Origin: Rhodococcus sp. HM1
Lineage (GTDB): Bacteria > Actinomycetota > Actinomycetes > Mycobacteriales > Mycobacteriaceae
DNA length: 62,146 bases
Direction: 5' to 3'
Assembly: GCF_023218075.1 (NCBI RefSeq)
Contig: NZ_JALPTB010000041.1
Coordinates: 1 to 62,146, forward strand
Shown one piece after another: positions 1-7,459 of this stretch. The notes beneath the pieces were generated by a model. The model worked only from the letters and a program-made list of their open reading frames with translations, was not told the DNA's origin and ran no database searches. Each line of letters opens with the position of its first letter. The stretch's first letter is position 1. The translations under genes and the position numbers were made by a program.

Positions 1-603
1 ATGCCCCCCACCCTGCCCACCGACGAGGTCGCCGCGTTCTACCGGGAGAACACCGCGTGGATCCGGTTCAGCATGGTCACGTTCAACCTCTGCGGAATCA
101 TGATCCTGCCGCTGTTCACGGTGATCGTGGTCCAGATGAAACGCATGCGGCAGAGTCACGTGTTCGCCTACTGCTACCTCACCGCGATCGTCAGCGGCGC
201 AACGATCTTCGCGCTGTCGAACATCTTCTTCCTCGTCGCCGCGTTCCGCCCGGAACGCGACCCCGAACTGGTGATGCTCCTCAACGACCTCGCGTGGATC
301 GTGTTCATCGCCCCGATCGGCATGGTGGTCAGCCAGTTCCTGCTGCTGGCGGCCGCGATCTACTTCGACCACGGACCCGACCCGGTGTTCCCGCGCTGGG
401 TGGGGCACTACTCGCTGGCGACCGCGGTCGCGATGATCCCGGCCGCCGGTGCCGCGGTCGTGCAGACCGGCCCGCTGGCGTGGGACGGACTGCTCTCGTT
501 CTGGTTGCGCAACGGCGCCTTCGCCCTGTTCATGATCGTGATGTTCTTCGTGCTGCGCCGGACGCTGCGCCGGCAGGCCCTCTCCGAAGGCCTGATCCGA
601 TGA
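1..603 (+). CDS. polytopic membrane protein, probably 5'-truncated by the window edge
   Basis: About five hydrophobic segments (roughly residues 21-43, 55-80, 97-120, 137-155 and 170-190) make this an integral membrane protein of unknown function. It is a paralogue of the next gene: both share a FRP-(E/D)-RDPELV motif and a GP-(L/F)-AW-(D/N)-G motif. The paralogue has about 35 further N-terminal residues including one more membrane segment, so the ATG at base 1 is probably internal and the real start lies upstream. The stop overlaps the next ATG (ATGA). The downstream oxidase subunit III- and IV-like genes suggest an accessory role in a membrane oxidoreductase; that is inference only. Confidence 0.75.
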   Translation: MPPTLPTDEVAAFYRENTAWIRFSMVTFNLCGIMILPLFTVIVVQMKRMRQSHVFAYCYLTAIVSGATIFALSNIFFLVAAFRPERDPELVMLLNDLAWIVFIAPIGMVVSQFLLLAAAIYFDHGPDPVFPRWVGHYSLATAVAMIPAAGAAVVQTGPLAWDGLLSFWLRNGAFALFMIVMFFVLRRTLRRQALSEGLIR

Positions 604-1142
604 GCACCCTGATCCCGGACCGCGACGTCACCCCACGGCCGGCACGCGGCGGCAGGCCCGACGTCCGGTTCGTCTACTGGATCTTCCCGGGCTTCTACGC
701 GGCGTTCGGCGTGATCATCTGCCTGCTGACGCGGGTGACGCCACCGCCGCGGCCGGACGTGTCGACCGCGCAGAAGGTCGAGTTCTTCGCGCAGCATCAC
801 ACCACGATCCAGATCGGATTCTGCCTGCTGCTCGTGCTGCTCGGCGGCGCCGCGATCACCAACGGACTGGTCGCCTACCACATGACACGCATGTCGGTCG
901 GTTCCGTCTTCGCCTACGGCTACATCGGCGGCATGGCGGTCGGCGCGCTGCCCGGCTTCCTGCTCGTCGCCGCGTGCTTCCTCACCGCGACCTTCCGGCC
1001 CGACCGCGACCCCGAACTCGTCGGCCTGCTCTACGACCTGGGCATGCTGTCCTACAACGGTTCGCTCGGCTGCTTCTCCGCCGCATATCTGGTCCTGGCG
1101 ATCGCGATCCTCTACGACCGGAACAACATCTTCCCGAAATGA
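600..1142 (+). CDS. paralogous polytopic membrane protein, N-terminal part ending at an in-frame TGA
   Basis: The ATG at 600 overlaps the previous stop (ATGA), indicating coupling. The 180 residues carry four hydrophobic segments and the same RDPELV motif as the preceding protein. The frame ends at TGA 1140-1142, exactly where the upstream paralogue has Trp in its F-P-R-W motif (here F-P-K-stop). The same frame continues beyond the stop into 1143-1361 with the missing C-terminal segments. A single TGG to TGA change would explain this. The gene is therefore a recent nonsense mutant, a sequencing error, or a readthrough case. Confidence 0.7.
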   Translation: MSTLIPDRDVTPRPARGGRPDVRFVYWIFPGFYAAFGVIICLLTRVTPPPRPDVSTAQKVEFFAQHHTTIQIGFCLLLVLLGGAAITNGLVAYHMTRMSVGSVFAYGYIGGMAVGALPGFLLVAACFLTATFRPDRDPELVGLLYDLGMLSYNGSLGCFSAAYLVLAIAILYDRNNIFPK

Positions 1143-1151
1143 TTTGCGTAC

Positions 1152-1361
1152 GTGAGCATCTGGCAGATCGTCACCGAGGTGATCGCGACCCAGATGTTCG
1201 CCTTCGCGTCGGGGCCGTTCGCCTGGAACGGCTCGATCGCCTTCTGGCTTGCCGTCGTCGTGTTCTGCGTGTGGCTGGGAGCGCTGATGGTTCTGCTGAA
1301 ACAGGCGACCGCACGTGAACCCGCCTACTCGCCGGGTCGGACCGAGGAAACCGCGTCATGA
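1152..1361 (+). pseudogene. C-terminal remainder of the interrupted membrane protein
   Basis: This stretch is in the same frame as the gene from 600 and aligns without gaps to the C-terminus of the paralogue at 1-603: 23 residues after the Trp/stop position both reach GP-(F/L)-AW-(N/D)-G, followed by a hydrophobic helix. A GTG at 1152 could allow re-initiation, but no Shine-Dalgarno sequence precedes it. With the TGA read as Trp, 600-1361 would encode one protein of 253 residues. Its TGA stop overlaps the ATG of the oxidase subunit III-like gene at 1358. Confidence 0.6.
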
Positions 1362-1975
1362 ACCGTCCGAGTTCGATACCCGTACCGGCACAGACCGCCA
1401 TCCCGGTCACCGCCCGCACCGCCGCACCGAGCCGGCACCTGCCGGGCGATCGCGACATGTGGGTCATGGTGCTCGGCGACATGCTCATCTTCGGTGGCTA
1501 CTTCGTCATCTTCATGATCTACCGATCGATGACGCCGGAAGCCTTCCTCGAAGCCCAGCAGCATCTCGACGTGGATATCGGGGTGATCAATACCGTTGTG
1601 CTGCTGACTAGTTCGTGGTTCGTCGCACTCAGCGTCCCCGCGGTCCGGAACGGCCGGCACGAACACGGGATCCGGCTGGTGTACGCCGCGGGCGCGTGCG
1701 GCGTGCTGTTCACGGCGCTGAAGCTCTACGAGTGGTGCACCAAGATCACCGGCGGGCAGACCAACTCCGAGATGTTCTACTCGTTCTACTACGTGCTCAC
1801 CGGCGTCCACCTGCTGCACGTGCTGATCGGCCTCGTCGTCCTCGGGGTCGTCGCGCGCGAACTGCGCAATCCCGCCCGGCGCAGGGTGTCGATGGTCGAA
1901 TCCGGAGCGGTCTACTGGCACATGGTGGACCTGCTCTGGGTGGTCATCTTCGCTCTGCTCTACGTCATGAGGTGA
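1358..1975 (+). CDS. cytochrome c oxidase subunit III-like (NorE-type) membrane protein
   Basis: The protein has 205 residues and about five membrane helices after a polar N-terminus of about 30. Motifs typical of the heme-copper oxidase subunit III family are visible: NTVVLLTSS near residues 75-85, a TALKLYEW segment, G-V-H-L-L-H-V-L-I-G, and a final YWHMVDLLW. No subunit I or II gene is nearby, so it may be an accessory protein as in NorE rather than part of a full oxidase. It starts in an ATGA overlap with the upstream frame and is followed 3 nt later by the subunit IV-like gene. Confidence 0.85.
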   Translation: MNRPSSIPVPAQTAIPVTARTAAPSRHLPGDRDMWVMVLGDMLIFGGYFVIFMIYRSMTPEAFLEAQQHLDVDIGVINTVVLLTSSWFVALSVPAVRNGRHEHGIRLVYAAGACGVLFTALKLYEWCTKITGGQTNSEMFYSFYYVLTGVHLLHVLIGLVVLGVVARELRNPARRRVSMVESGAVYWHMVDLLWVVIFALLYVMR

Positions 1976-1978
1976 CCG

Positions 1979-2272
1979 GTGACCACAACAACCACTCGAC
2001 CCGGAACGTCGACGCGCACGATCACCGTCACGTGGCTCGTGCTCACGGCCGTCACGATCGCCTCGTGGTGGCTGGCACCCGGCCATTCGCCGACCGCGGT
2101 CGGTGCCAGCGCACCGATCACCGTGCTCGTCCTCGCCCTGGCCGCCGTGAAGTGCCGCCTGATCATCCGGACGTTCATGGAGGTTCGCGGGGCCCCGCGC
2201 TGGTTGCAGTGGGCGACCGACGGCTGGCTCGTCACGCTGATCGCGACGGTGCTGGTGCTCTACCTGATCTGA
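1979..2272 (+). CDS. prokaryotic cytochrome c oxidase subunit IV-like protein
   Basis: A 97-residue protein with three predicted membrane helices and a GTG start. The V-K-C-R-L-I-I-R-T-F-M-E-V-R-G-A-P segment between helices 2 and 3 is the signature of the bacterial subunit IV family (COX4_pro type). It follows the subunit III-like gene by 3 nt, so the two are almost certainly one transcription and functional unit. It ends just before the convergent gene at 2286. Confidence 0.8.
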   Translation: MTTTTTRPGTSTRTITVTWLVLTAVTIASWWLAPGHSPTAVGASAPITVLVLALAAVKCRLIIRTFMEVRGAPRWLQWATDGWLVTLIATVLVLYLI

Positions 2273-2285
2273 TCGATCGCGACCC

Positions 2286-2927
2286 TCACTCGGGGATCAC
2301 CTGGAAGCCGGCGGTACCGACGGTGGTGGCGCCGTCGGCGCCGATCACCGTCGTCGTGATCGTGTAGTCACCCGGTGCGTCGAGGACCAGTTCGTGTGCG
2401 CGGACGCGACCCGAGCACGCGGCACTCCGGTCGGTGTGGCTGTAGTCGCCGGGGCCGGTCACCGTGGACACGACCTGGCAGGTCTCGTTCCATATTTCGG
2501 CTCCGGACTCGTCGATGGATCGCCATCGGAACACCACGCCCGCGGTGCCGTAGGTGGTCGCCTGGTACATGTCCGGTCCGACCAGATGCCCGCGCCCGCC
2601 CCGCTCGGTGAACACCCGGACCTGCTCGATCGCCGGAGGTCCGGGGGCAGCTGTCGCTGTCACCGGTGTGGTCGTCGGGGTACTCGTGGGCGGAGCGGCA
2701 ACCCGCACCGGCGAGGTGGGGGCGGTGACGGTCACCGTCGGGGCGGGAGCCGTGACCGTCACGGTCGACGGCGGTGCGGCCACGGTTTCCGGCGCTTCCG
2801 GTTCCTCCCGGAGAACGAGCAGGTAGAGCACCGACAGTACGAGCGTCGCCACCAATGCTCCCGCGAGGGCTGCGATCAGCAAGGCTCCTCGTCCCGATCC
2901 GTTACGCCCTGGGCCCGGGTTGGTCAT
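2286..2927 (-). CDS. membrane-anchored protein with Thr/Pro-rich linker and exported C-terminal domain
   Basis: The 213 residues split into a short Gly/Arg-rich cytoplasmic tail, one membrane helix (about residues 14-40), a low-complexity Thr/Pro/Val stalk with repeated TVTVTAP motifs (about 48-98) and an extracellular domain of about 110 residues with two cysteines, probably a beta-sandwich (it ends in a GDYTITTTVIG-type strand pattern). I do not recognise a named family. The architecture suggests a cell-wall-spanning envelope protein. Confidence 0.7.
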   Translation of the reverse strand: MTNPGPGRNGSGRGALLIAALAGALVATLVLSVLYLLVLREEPEAPETVAAPPSTVTVTAPAPTVTVTAPTSPVRVAAPPTSTPTTTPVTATAAPGPPAIEQVRVFTERGGRGHLVGPDMYQATTYGTAGVVFRWRSIDESGAEIWNETCQVVSTVTGPGDYSHTDRSAACSGRVRAHELVLDAPGDYTITTTVIGADGATTVGTAGFQVIPE

Positions 2928-3078
2928 CCGGTGATGGTGTCAGGCGATCGGGCACGGGAATATCGTCCGACCGAACGAAATCCTGGACCGCCCGAAACGA
3001 ATTCGACTCCGCCGCGACAGTCATGTGACGGTCGACACATGCCGTAACAGAGAATCATTCGCTAGGTAAAGAACAATC

Positions 3079-3852
3079 ATGACGACACCTGCTGGATGGC
3101 ATCCCGACCCCGAAGGCTCCGGACAACTGCGGTGGTGGGACGGCCAACAGTGGACGTCGGCGGTTCAGCCGTACCCGGCGAGCCCGACGCAGCCCGAACC
3201 CATGCCGGAGTTGCATGCGGCTCCGGAGTCCGGCAAGACGAACCGTAAGAAGTGGCCGTGGATCGCGGGGGCGGCAGCGGCACTCGTCGTCATTGCCGGC
3301 GCGTTCGGTTCCCTCGACAAGTCCTCTGACGAGGCATCGAGCGCTCAGGCGGAAACGACGCAACCCAGCGCAACACAAACGACCCCGACCACCACGAAAC
3401 CGACGACCTCGACCACAGCCTCCTCCACAACAACGGCAACAACCACGACTGTCGCCCCGACACGCACGCAGACGCAGGCGGCTCCCGTCGAAACGGTGAC
3501 GCAGACAGCTACCGTAACGGTCGAATCGGCCACCAGGGCGCCGGCAAGCACACAGGCCGGATTGACGGCAGGACAAAGGAACGCCGTACGATCGGCGAGC
3601 GACTATCTCGACTACACCGCATTCTCGCGCCAGGGTCTGATCGAGCAGCTGGAGTTCGAGGACTACTCCACCGAGGACGCGACTTTCGCCGTGGACTACA
3701 TTTCGCCCGATTGGAACGAGCAAGCAGCGAAATCCGCGGAAATCTACCTCGACTACTCCGCCTTTTCGCGGCAAGGCCTGATCGACCAGTTGATGTTCGA
3801 GGGGTACACCAGAGCACAGGCCGAATACGGAGTCGATCAGGCCGGCCTCTAG
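3079..3852 (+). CDS. DUF2510 - membrane helix - Thr-rich stalk - two Ltp repeats
   Basis: Residues 4-30 match the DUF2510 motif (G-W-H-P-D-P, then L-R-W-W-D-G-x-x-W-T). A basic stretch and one membrane helix follow (about 55-75), then a Thr/Ser-rich stalk (about 85-160). Two tandem repeats of about 45 residues end the protein, each with S/A-x-x-Y-L-D-Y-(T/S)-A-F-S-R-Q-G-L-I-(E/D)-Q-L. These are Ltp-type repeats (PF07553 family), a domain known from phage superinfection-exclusion lipoproteins. Here the anchor is a helix, not a lipobox. The TAG stop shares CTAG with the stop of the convergent crotonase. Confidence 0.85.
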   Translation: MTTPAGWHPDPEGSGQLRWWDGQQWTSAVQPYPASPTQPEPMPELHAAPESGKTNRKKWPWIAGAAAALVVIAGAFGSLDKSSDEASSAQAETTQPSATQTTPTTTKPTTSTTASSTTTATTTTVAPTRTQTQAAPVETVTQTATVTVESATRAPASTQAGLTAGQRNAVRSASDYLDYTAFSRQGLIEQLEFEDYSTEDATFAVDYISPDWNEQAAKSAEIYLDYSAFSRQGLIDQLMFEGYTRAQAEYGVDQAGL

Positions 3853-4691
3853 CCGAACAGATCCGGCAGCCCGTCGGAGATGCGGTTCGGGAACTGAGGT
3901 TCCCGCTTCTCGAGGAACGCCTCGACACCTTCGCGCACGTCGTCGGAGGTGCCGCGGACGTAGATGCCGATGGACTCCGCCCGGTGCGCGACCTCCGGGC
4001 TCGACGCACCGAGCATCCGCCACATCAGTTGCCGGGTCAGGGCCACCGAGACCGGCGCGGTCCCGGTCACCAGTTCGCGGGCGACCTCGAGGGCACGGTC
4101 GAGAACGCGCTCGGCCGGGACGATTTCGCGCACGAGGCCACGCGCGAGCGCTTCGTCCACGGGCACCATCTTGCCGCCGGCCGTCCACTCGACGGCGGTG
4201 GAGATCCCCACGACGCGGGGCAGGAACCACGTGGAGCAGGCCTCCGGTACCAGCCCGCGGCGTGCGAACACGAATCCGAATTTAGCTGTGTCCGAAGCGA
4301 TCCGGATGTCGGCGGGCAGCGTCATGGTGACGCCGACCCCCGCGGCGGGACCGTTGATCGCGGCGATCACCGGCTTGGTGGAGCGGAAGATCCGCAGCGA
4401 GACCAGACCGCCCGTGTCGGCGGGTGCGCCACCGGTGTCGGGATCGTCGTCGAGGACGAACGTGTCGCCACCCGCCCCGAGGTCCGCGCCGGCGCAGAAG
4501 GCACGACCGGTTCCGGTGAGCACGATCGCGCGCACGTCGTCGTCGGCGTCGATCTCGTCGAAGGCCGCGAGGAGCCGGTCGCACATCTCGGTGGTGAATG
4601 CGTTGAGCCGATCGGGGCGGTTCAGACGCACGATCGCGACGGCTCCGTCGCGCTCGACTACAACGGATTCCTCGGTACCGGTCTCGGACAC
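3849..4691 (-). CDS. enoyl-CoA hydratase/isomerase (crotonase) family protein
   Basis: The 280-residue length fits the crotonase fold. The oxyanion-hole segments are visible as A-F-C-A-G-A-D-L (about 66-73) and N-G-P-A-A-G-V-G-V. The glutamate usual at the first catalytic position of hydratases is absent (Thr in G-V-G-V-T). A Glu in G-L-V-P-E-A is kept at the position used by delta3-delta2 enoyl-CoA isomerases, so isomerase-type activity is at least as likely as hydration. It has a GTG start with an AAAGGATGG ribosome site upstream. It stands alone; its role is presumably beta-oxidation. Confidence 0.85.
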   Translation of the reverse strand: MSETGTEESVVVERDGAVAIVRLNRPDRLNAFTTEMCDRLLAAFDEIDADDDVRAIVLTGTGRAFCAGADLGAGGDTFVLDDDPDTGGAPADTGGLVSLRIFRSTKPVIAAINGPAAGVGVTMTLPADIRIASDTAKFGFVFARRGLVPEACSTWFLPRVVGISTAVEWTAGGKMVPVDEALARGLVREIVPAERVLDRALEVARELVTGTAPVSVALTRQLMWRMLGASSPEVAHRAESIGIYVRGTSDDVREGVEAFLEKREPQFPNRISDGLPDLFG

Positions 4692-4774
4692 GGGCGCCCA
4701 TCCTTTCAGAGGGTTCGAGCCTTCTGGGTTCGGCCCAACCTACCCGTAGGCTCCCGTCGGGACGCCCGAAGGAC

Positions 4775-4780
4775 TAGTGT
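4775..4780 (+). promoter_or_regulatory. putative -10 element TAGTGT for a leaderless serine hydrolase mRNA
   Basis: TAGTGT fits TANNNT and lies 8 nt before ATG 4789. A transcript starting near that ATG would be leaderless, which argues for 4789 over the in-frame GTG at 4777. Confidence 0.35.
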
Positions 4781-4788
4781 TCGGTTGT

Positions 4789-5574
4789 ATGCGCAGGACG
4801 GCGAAGATGTTCGCGACGGCTGCGGCACTGACGACGATCATGGTGGGACCCCAGTCCGCATGGGCAGCACCGATACCGGTCCCGACCCCCGACGGGACGG
4901 TGAGCGCCCCCGCGCGCACGCAGATCTCGTTCGCTCCCCTGTCCGGCGCCCGCACCGGAACGGCGAACGAACACGAATCCCGCACGGCGATGTCGATCAT
5001 CAAGCTCTACCTCGCCGAGTACGTGGTCCGGCACGGTGATCCCGCGGATCGTGACGCCGCGGTCGAGATGATCCGATCGTCCCACGACGGGATCGCCGAG
5101 CGACTGGCCTCGAAGTACCCGGGCGCGATCGCGGCGACGATCGCCGAGTTCGGGCTCGTCGACTCCTACGCCTCCGGATACTGGGGAACCGCGACGACCT
5201 CGACCTACGACATGGTCACCTATCTGGATACGAAGATTCGGACCGACCCCGGATCACCGGTGCTCGCGGCGATGTCGTCGGCCAATGATCGGGCGGCGGA
5301 CGGAACCGCCCAGAACTTCGGTACCGCGCGGTTGCCGGGAGTGGTCGGCACCAAGTGGGGGTGGACGGACGATCGCAGTTCCGCGCACGCGTCGGCGTCG
5401 TTCGGACCGGATTTCGTGGTCGCCGCGTCGACCTACGGTTCGGCCGAGCAGCTTTCGTCCGACGTGACCGCCGCATTCACCGACGGTCCGGCCAACCCAT
5501 CGCCTTCGGATCCGTTCTGCATTCCGATCGCGCCGCCGCTGTGCATACCGGGGACAGCGGTGGCGAGTCCCTAG
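4789..5574 (+). CDS. exported serine hydrolase of beta-lactamase/penicillin-binding fold
   Basis: Starting at ATG 4789 gives 261 residues with a classic signal peptide (MRRT... to A-W-A, about 26 residues). The active-site motifs of class A beta-lactamase-like hydrolases can be traced: S69-I-I-K72 (SxxK), S98-H-D100 (SxN/D-like) and G-T-K189-W-G (KTG-like). An in-frame GTG at 4777 is an alternative start, 3 nt after AAGGA. The C-terminus ends in a Pro/Cys-rich tail with C-I-P-I-A-P-P-L-C. It is probably a periplasmic peptidoglycan- or ester-acting enzyme; lactamase activity itself is not implied. Confidence 0.75.
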   Translation: MRRTAKMFATAAALTTIMVGPQSAWAAPIPVPTPDGTVSAPARTQISFAPLSGARTGTANEHESRTAMSIIKLYLAEYVVRHGDPADRDAAVEMIRSSHDGIAERLASKYPGAIAATIAEFGLVDSYASGYWGTATTSTYDMVTYLDTKIRTDPGSPVLAAMSSANDRAADGTAQNFGTARLPGVVGTKWGWTDDRSSAHASASFGPDFVVAASTYGSAEQLSSDVTAAFTDGPANPSPSDPFCIPIAPPLCIPGTAVASP

Positions 5575-5587
5575 TATTTTTGCCGCC

Positions 5588-6007
5588 ATGACCAGTTCGT
5601 GGCAGGACCCCGATGCCGTCGAGTTCATGCTCGACGAGTGCGACACGTGGGCCGTCGTCGGGTTGTCGGGTGATCCGAGCCGGACCGCGTACGAGATCGC
5701 GGAGTTGTTGCAGTCGCGCGGTAAGCGAATCGTGCCGATTCACCCGTCGGCGCCGACGGTCCTCGGCGAGCAGGGCTACGCGACCCTCGCGGACGTCCCG
5801 TTCCCGATCGACGTCGTCGACGTGTTCCGGCGTTCGGAGGCTGCCGGCGAGTTCGCGGACCAGGCGGTGGACGTCGGCGCGAAGGCCGTGTGGTTCCAGC
5901 TCGGCGTCGTGGACGAGGACGCGTTCGACCGGACGATCGCGGCGGGTGTCCCGATGGTCATGGATACGTGCCCGGCGATCGAGTGGCGCAAACGCGGCTC
6001 GCGGTGA
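5588..6007 (+). CDS. CoA-binding (YccU-like) protein
   Basis: The 139 residues form a single CoA_binding_2-type Rossmann domain: W-A-V-V-G-L-S-G-D-P near residues 20-30, then a typical I-V-P-I-H-P and an A-V-W-F-Q-L-G-V strand, ending V-M-D-T-C-P-A-I-E-W. Family members bind CoA, sometimes as a covalent disulfide; the molecular role is unclear. A TAGTAT hexamer (5572-5577) lies 10 nt before the ATG, consistent with a very short or absent leader. It is convergent with the gene ending at 6017. Confidence 0.85.
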   Translation: MTSSWQDPDAVEFMLDECDTWAVVGLSGDPSRTAYEIAELLQSRGKRIVPIHPSAPTVLGEQGYATLADVPFPIDVVDVFRRSEAAGEFADQAVDVGAKAVWFQLGVVDEDAFDRTIAAGVPMVMDTCPAIEWRKRGSR

Positions 6008-6016
6008 GTCAGCCGT

Positions 6017-6529
6017 TCAGCGGAACGCGTCGCCCTTTGTCCACGCAGCCTTGACGCGTTCGACGATCCGGTCGTGCAGCTTCGACGCTGTGCGCCACCG
6101 CATCGCGAGCCGGTCGTAGTCCATGTTGTGTTCGGCCACGATGTCCTTGAGCTGCTCGAGTTCCAGAGGAGCCAGCCGCGCGCGCAGTCCGTCCTCACCG
6201 TCGGTGCGGTACACCGCGAACGGGTCGAACGGGCCCGGGGACCGCTTGCCGCGCCGCGCAACCGGTTTCCTCTCGGCCGGTTGCTTGTCGACCGGCGTCG
6301 CCGCGACCGGCGCCGGCTGGGGGCTCGCCGGTTCTGCCGCTGCCGCAAGGACACCGGAGAGTGCCTTCGCGAATCTCGGTGTGCGCGAGGCCTCGTCGGC
6401 GACGACCTGGACGAGCTTGATCAACGCGGTCGCCACGGCCGGTGTGCTCTCGCTCAGGCGCAGCAGGGCCGCACCGGCCTCCCCGAGTTGCAGGCGTAGT
6501 CGGGCCTCGTTTCGGTCGATGTCGGTCAC
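6017..6529 (-). CDS. 170-residue partner protein of ParA
   Basis: The GTG start at 6529 overlaps the ParA stop (GTGA), so the two are translationally coupled. Residues 1-60 look helical, 60-100 form an Ala/Pro/Lys-rich linker, and 100-170 form a compact domain with F-D-P-F-x-V-Y, L-R-A-R-L-x-x-L-x-L-E-Q-L-K-D-I-V-A-E-H and a closing K-G-D-A-F-R. I recognise the C-terminal pattern as recurring in uncharacterised actinobacterial proteins but cannot name a function. It has no ParB sulfiredoxin-like motif and no obvious HTH. A role in anchoring or cargo recognition for the ParA is inference. Confidence 0.75.
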   Translation of the reverse strand: MTDIDRNEARLRLQLGEAGAALLRLSESTPAVATALIKLVQVVADEASRTPRFAKALSGVLAAAAEPASPQPAPVAATPVDKQPAERKPVARRGKRSPGPFDPFAVYRTDGEDGLRARLAPLELEQLKDIVAEHNMDYDRLAMRWRTASKLHDRIVERVKAAWTKGDAFR

Positions 6530-7383
6530 AGCATTACCTGCGCATTCATGAGCACGTCCTCGGTGAGCATACGCAGTGCGTCGTACTGTCCGCTGTTGCC
6601 GTACTTGCGCTTGAGCGTGCCGTACGGCACGAAGTCCGCGGACTGCGCGATCTGCGTGGCCTCCGGGATCCACGACGGTGCGACATTGGCGGTCTTCTCG
6701 TCGCGCTGCAGTCGCTCGATCGTGCTGCGGTGCAGATTCGACGCGCTGCGGTACTTGGTGATGACCAGCCCGATCTCCTTGATCGGATGACCGACCCGCT
6801 CGGCGAACTTCTTCACGCGGGACTGGAGTTGCGGAATTCCGTAGGTGGACAAGATGTCCGGGATCGTCGGGATGATGTATCCGTCGGCGAGCCGCAGGCC
6901 GTTGAGGGTGAGCATGCCGAGGTTCGGCGGGCAGTCCACGAGGATGTAGTCGTAGCCGTCGGCGATCGGGGCGATCGCGGAGGACAGCACTTCGATCGGG
7001 CGGGTCGAGACCGGATCGGCGTACTGCTGGTGGCTCAGTCCCTCCTGGATGTCCATGAGATCGAGCGACGATGCGAGCAGGTCCACGCCCTTGACCGTCT
7101 TGACGGACGAGACGTTGCGCTGCAGCGCCTTCTCGATGTCGAAGTCGGGCGCCGACGGATCGACGGCCTTGCGGAACAGTGTCGCGAGGGTCCAGCCGAG
7201 TTCGTTGAGTTCCTGCCAGCGTTCCTCGCCGACCATCATGGTGGTCAGGTTGGTCTGCGGATCGAGGTCGATGAGCAGCACCCGCTGCCCGAAGTCGGCG
7301 GCCATGAACTCCGCCAGTGCCGCGGTCGTCGTGGTTTTCCCGACGCCGCCCTTCAGGTTGATCGTCGCGATAACCCGCGCCAC
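6526..7383 (-). CDS. ParA/Soj-family ATPase
   Basis: A deviant Walker A motif K-G-G-V-G-K-T-T begins about residue 11. Walker A' (L-L-I-D-L-D-P-Q-T-N-L-T) and D-C-P-P-N-L-G-M-L-T follow, as in ParA/MinD ATPases. The GTG at 7383 is preferred: GGAGGGAG at 7397-7390 sits 6 nt upstream; GTG 7386 and TTG 7401 are in-frame alternatives. The protein has about 285 residues. No parB or parS-like sequence is adjacent; the only partner is the coupled 170-residue gene. It may position a chromosomal locus or protein cargo rather than segregate a plasmid. Confidence 0.9.
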   Translation of the reverse strand: MARVIATINLKGGVGKTTTTAALAEFMAADFGQRVLLIDLDPQTNLTTMMVGEERWQELNELGWTLATLFRKAVDPSAPDFDIEKALQRNVSSVKTVKGVDLLASSLDLMDIQEGLSHQQYADPVSTRPIEVLSSAIAPIADGYDYILVDCPPNLGMLTLNGLRLADGYIIPTIPDILSTYGIPQLQSRVKKFAERVGHPIKEIGLVITKYRSASNLHRSTIERLQRDEKTANVAPSWIPEATQIAQSADFVPYGTLKRKYGNSGQYDALRMLTEDVLMNAQVML

Positions 7384-7459
7384 CACCCGCTCCCTCCGCA
7401 AGAACCTCTCGTTGCGCGGGCAACTATACGTCGGTGCGGGTGTGCGGCTTCCGAGCAGG

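Noticed and set aside
3024-3039. CRP-like TGTGA-N6-ACACA ahead of the DUF2510/Ltp gene
   Set aside because: One half-site is off consensus and a single near-match of this kind is expected by chance in a window this long. Kept only as a note.
6526-7383. Plasmid origin or partition locus
   Set aside because: ParA is present, but there is no ParB, no replication initiator and no iteron-like repeat; the surroundings are chromosomal-type genes.
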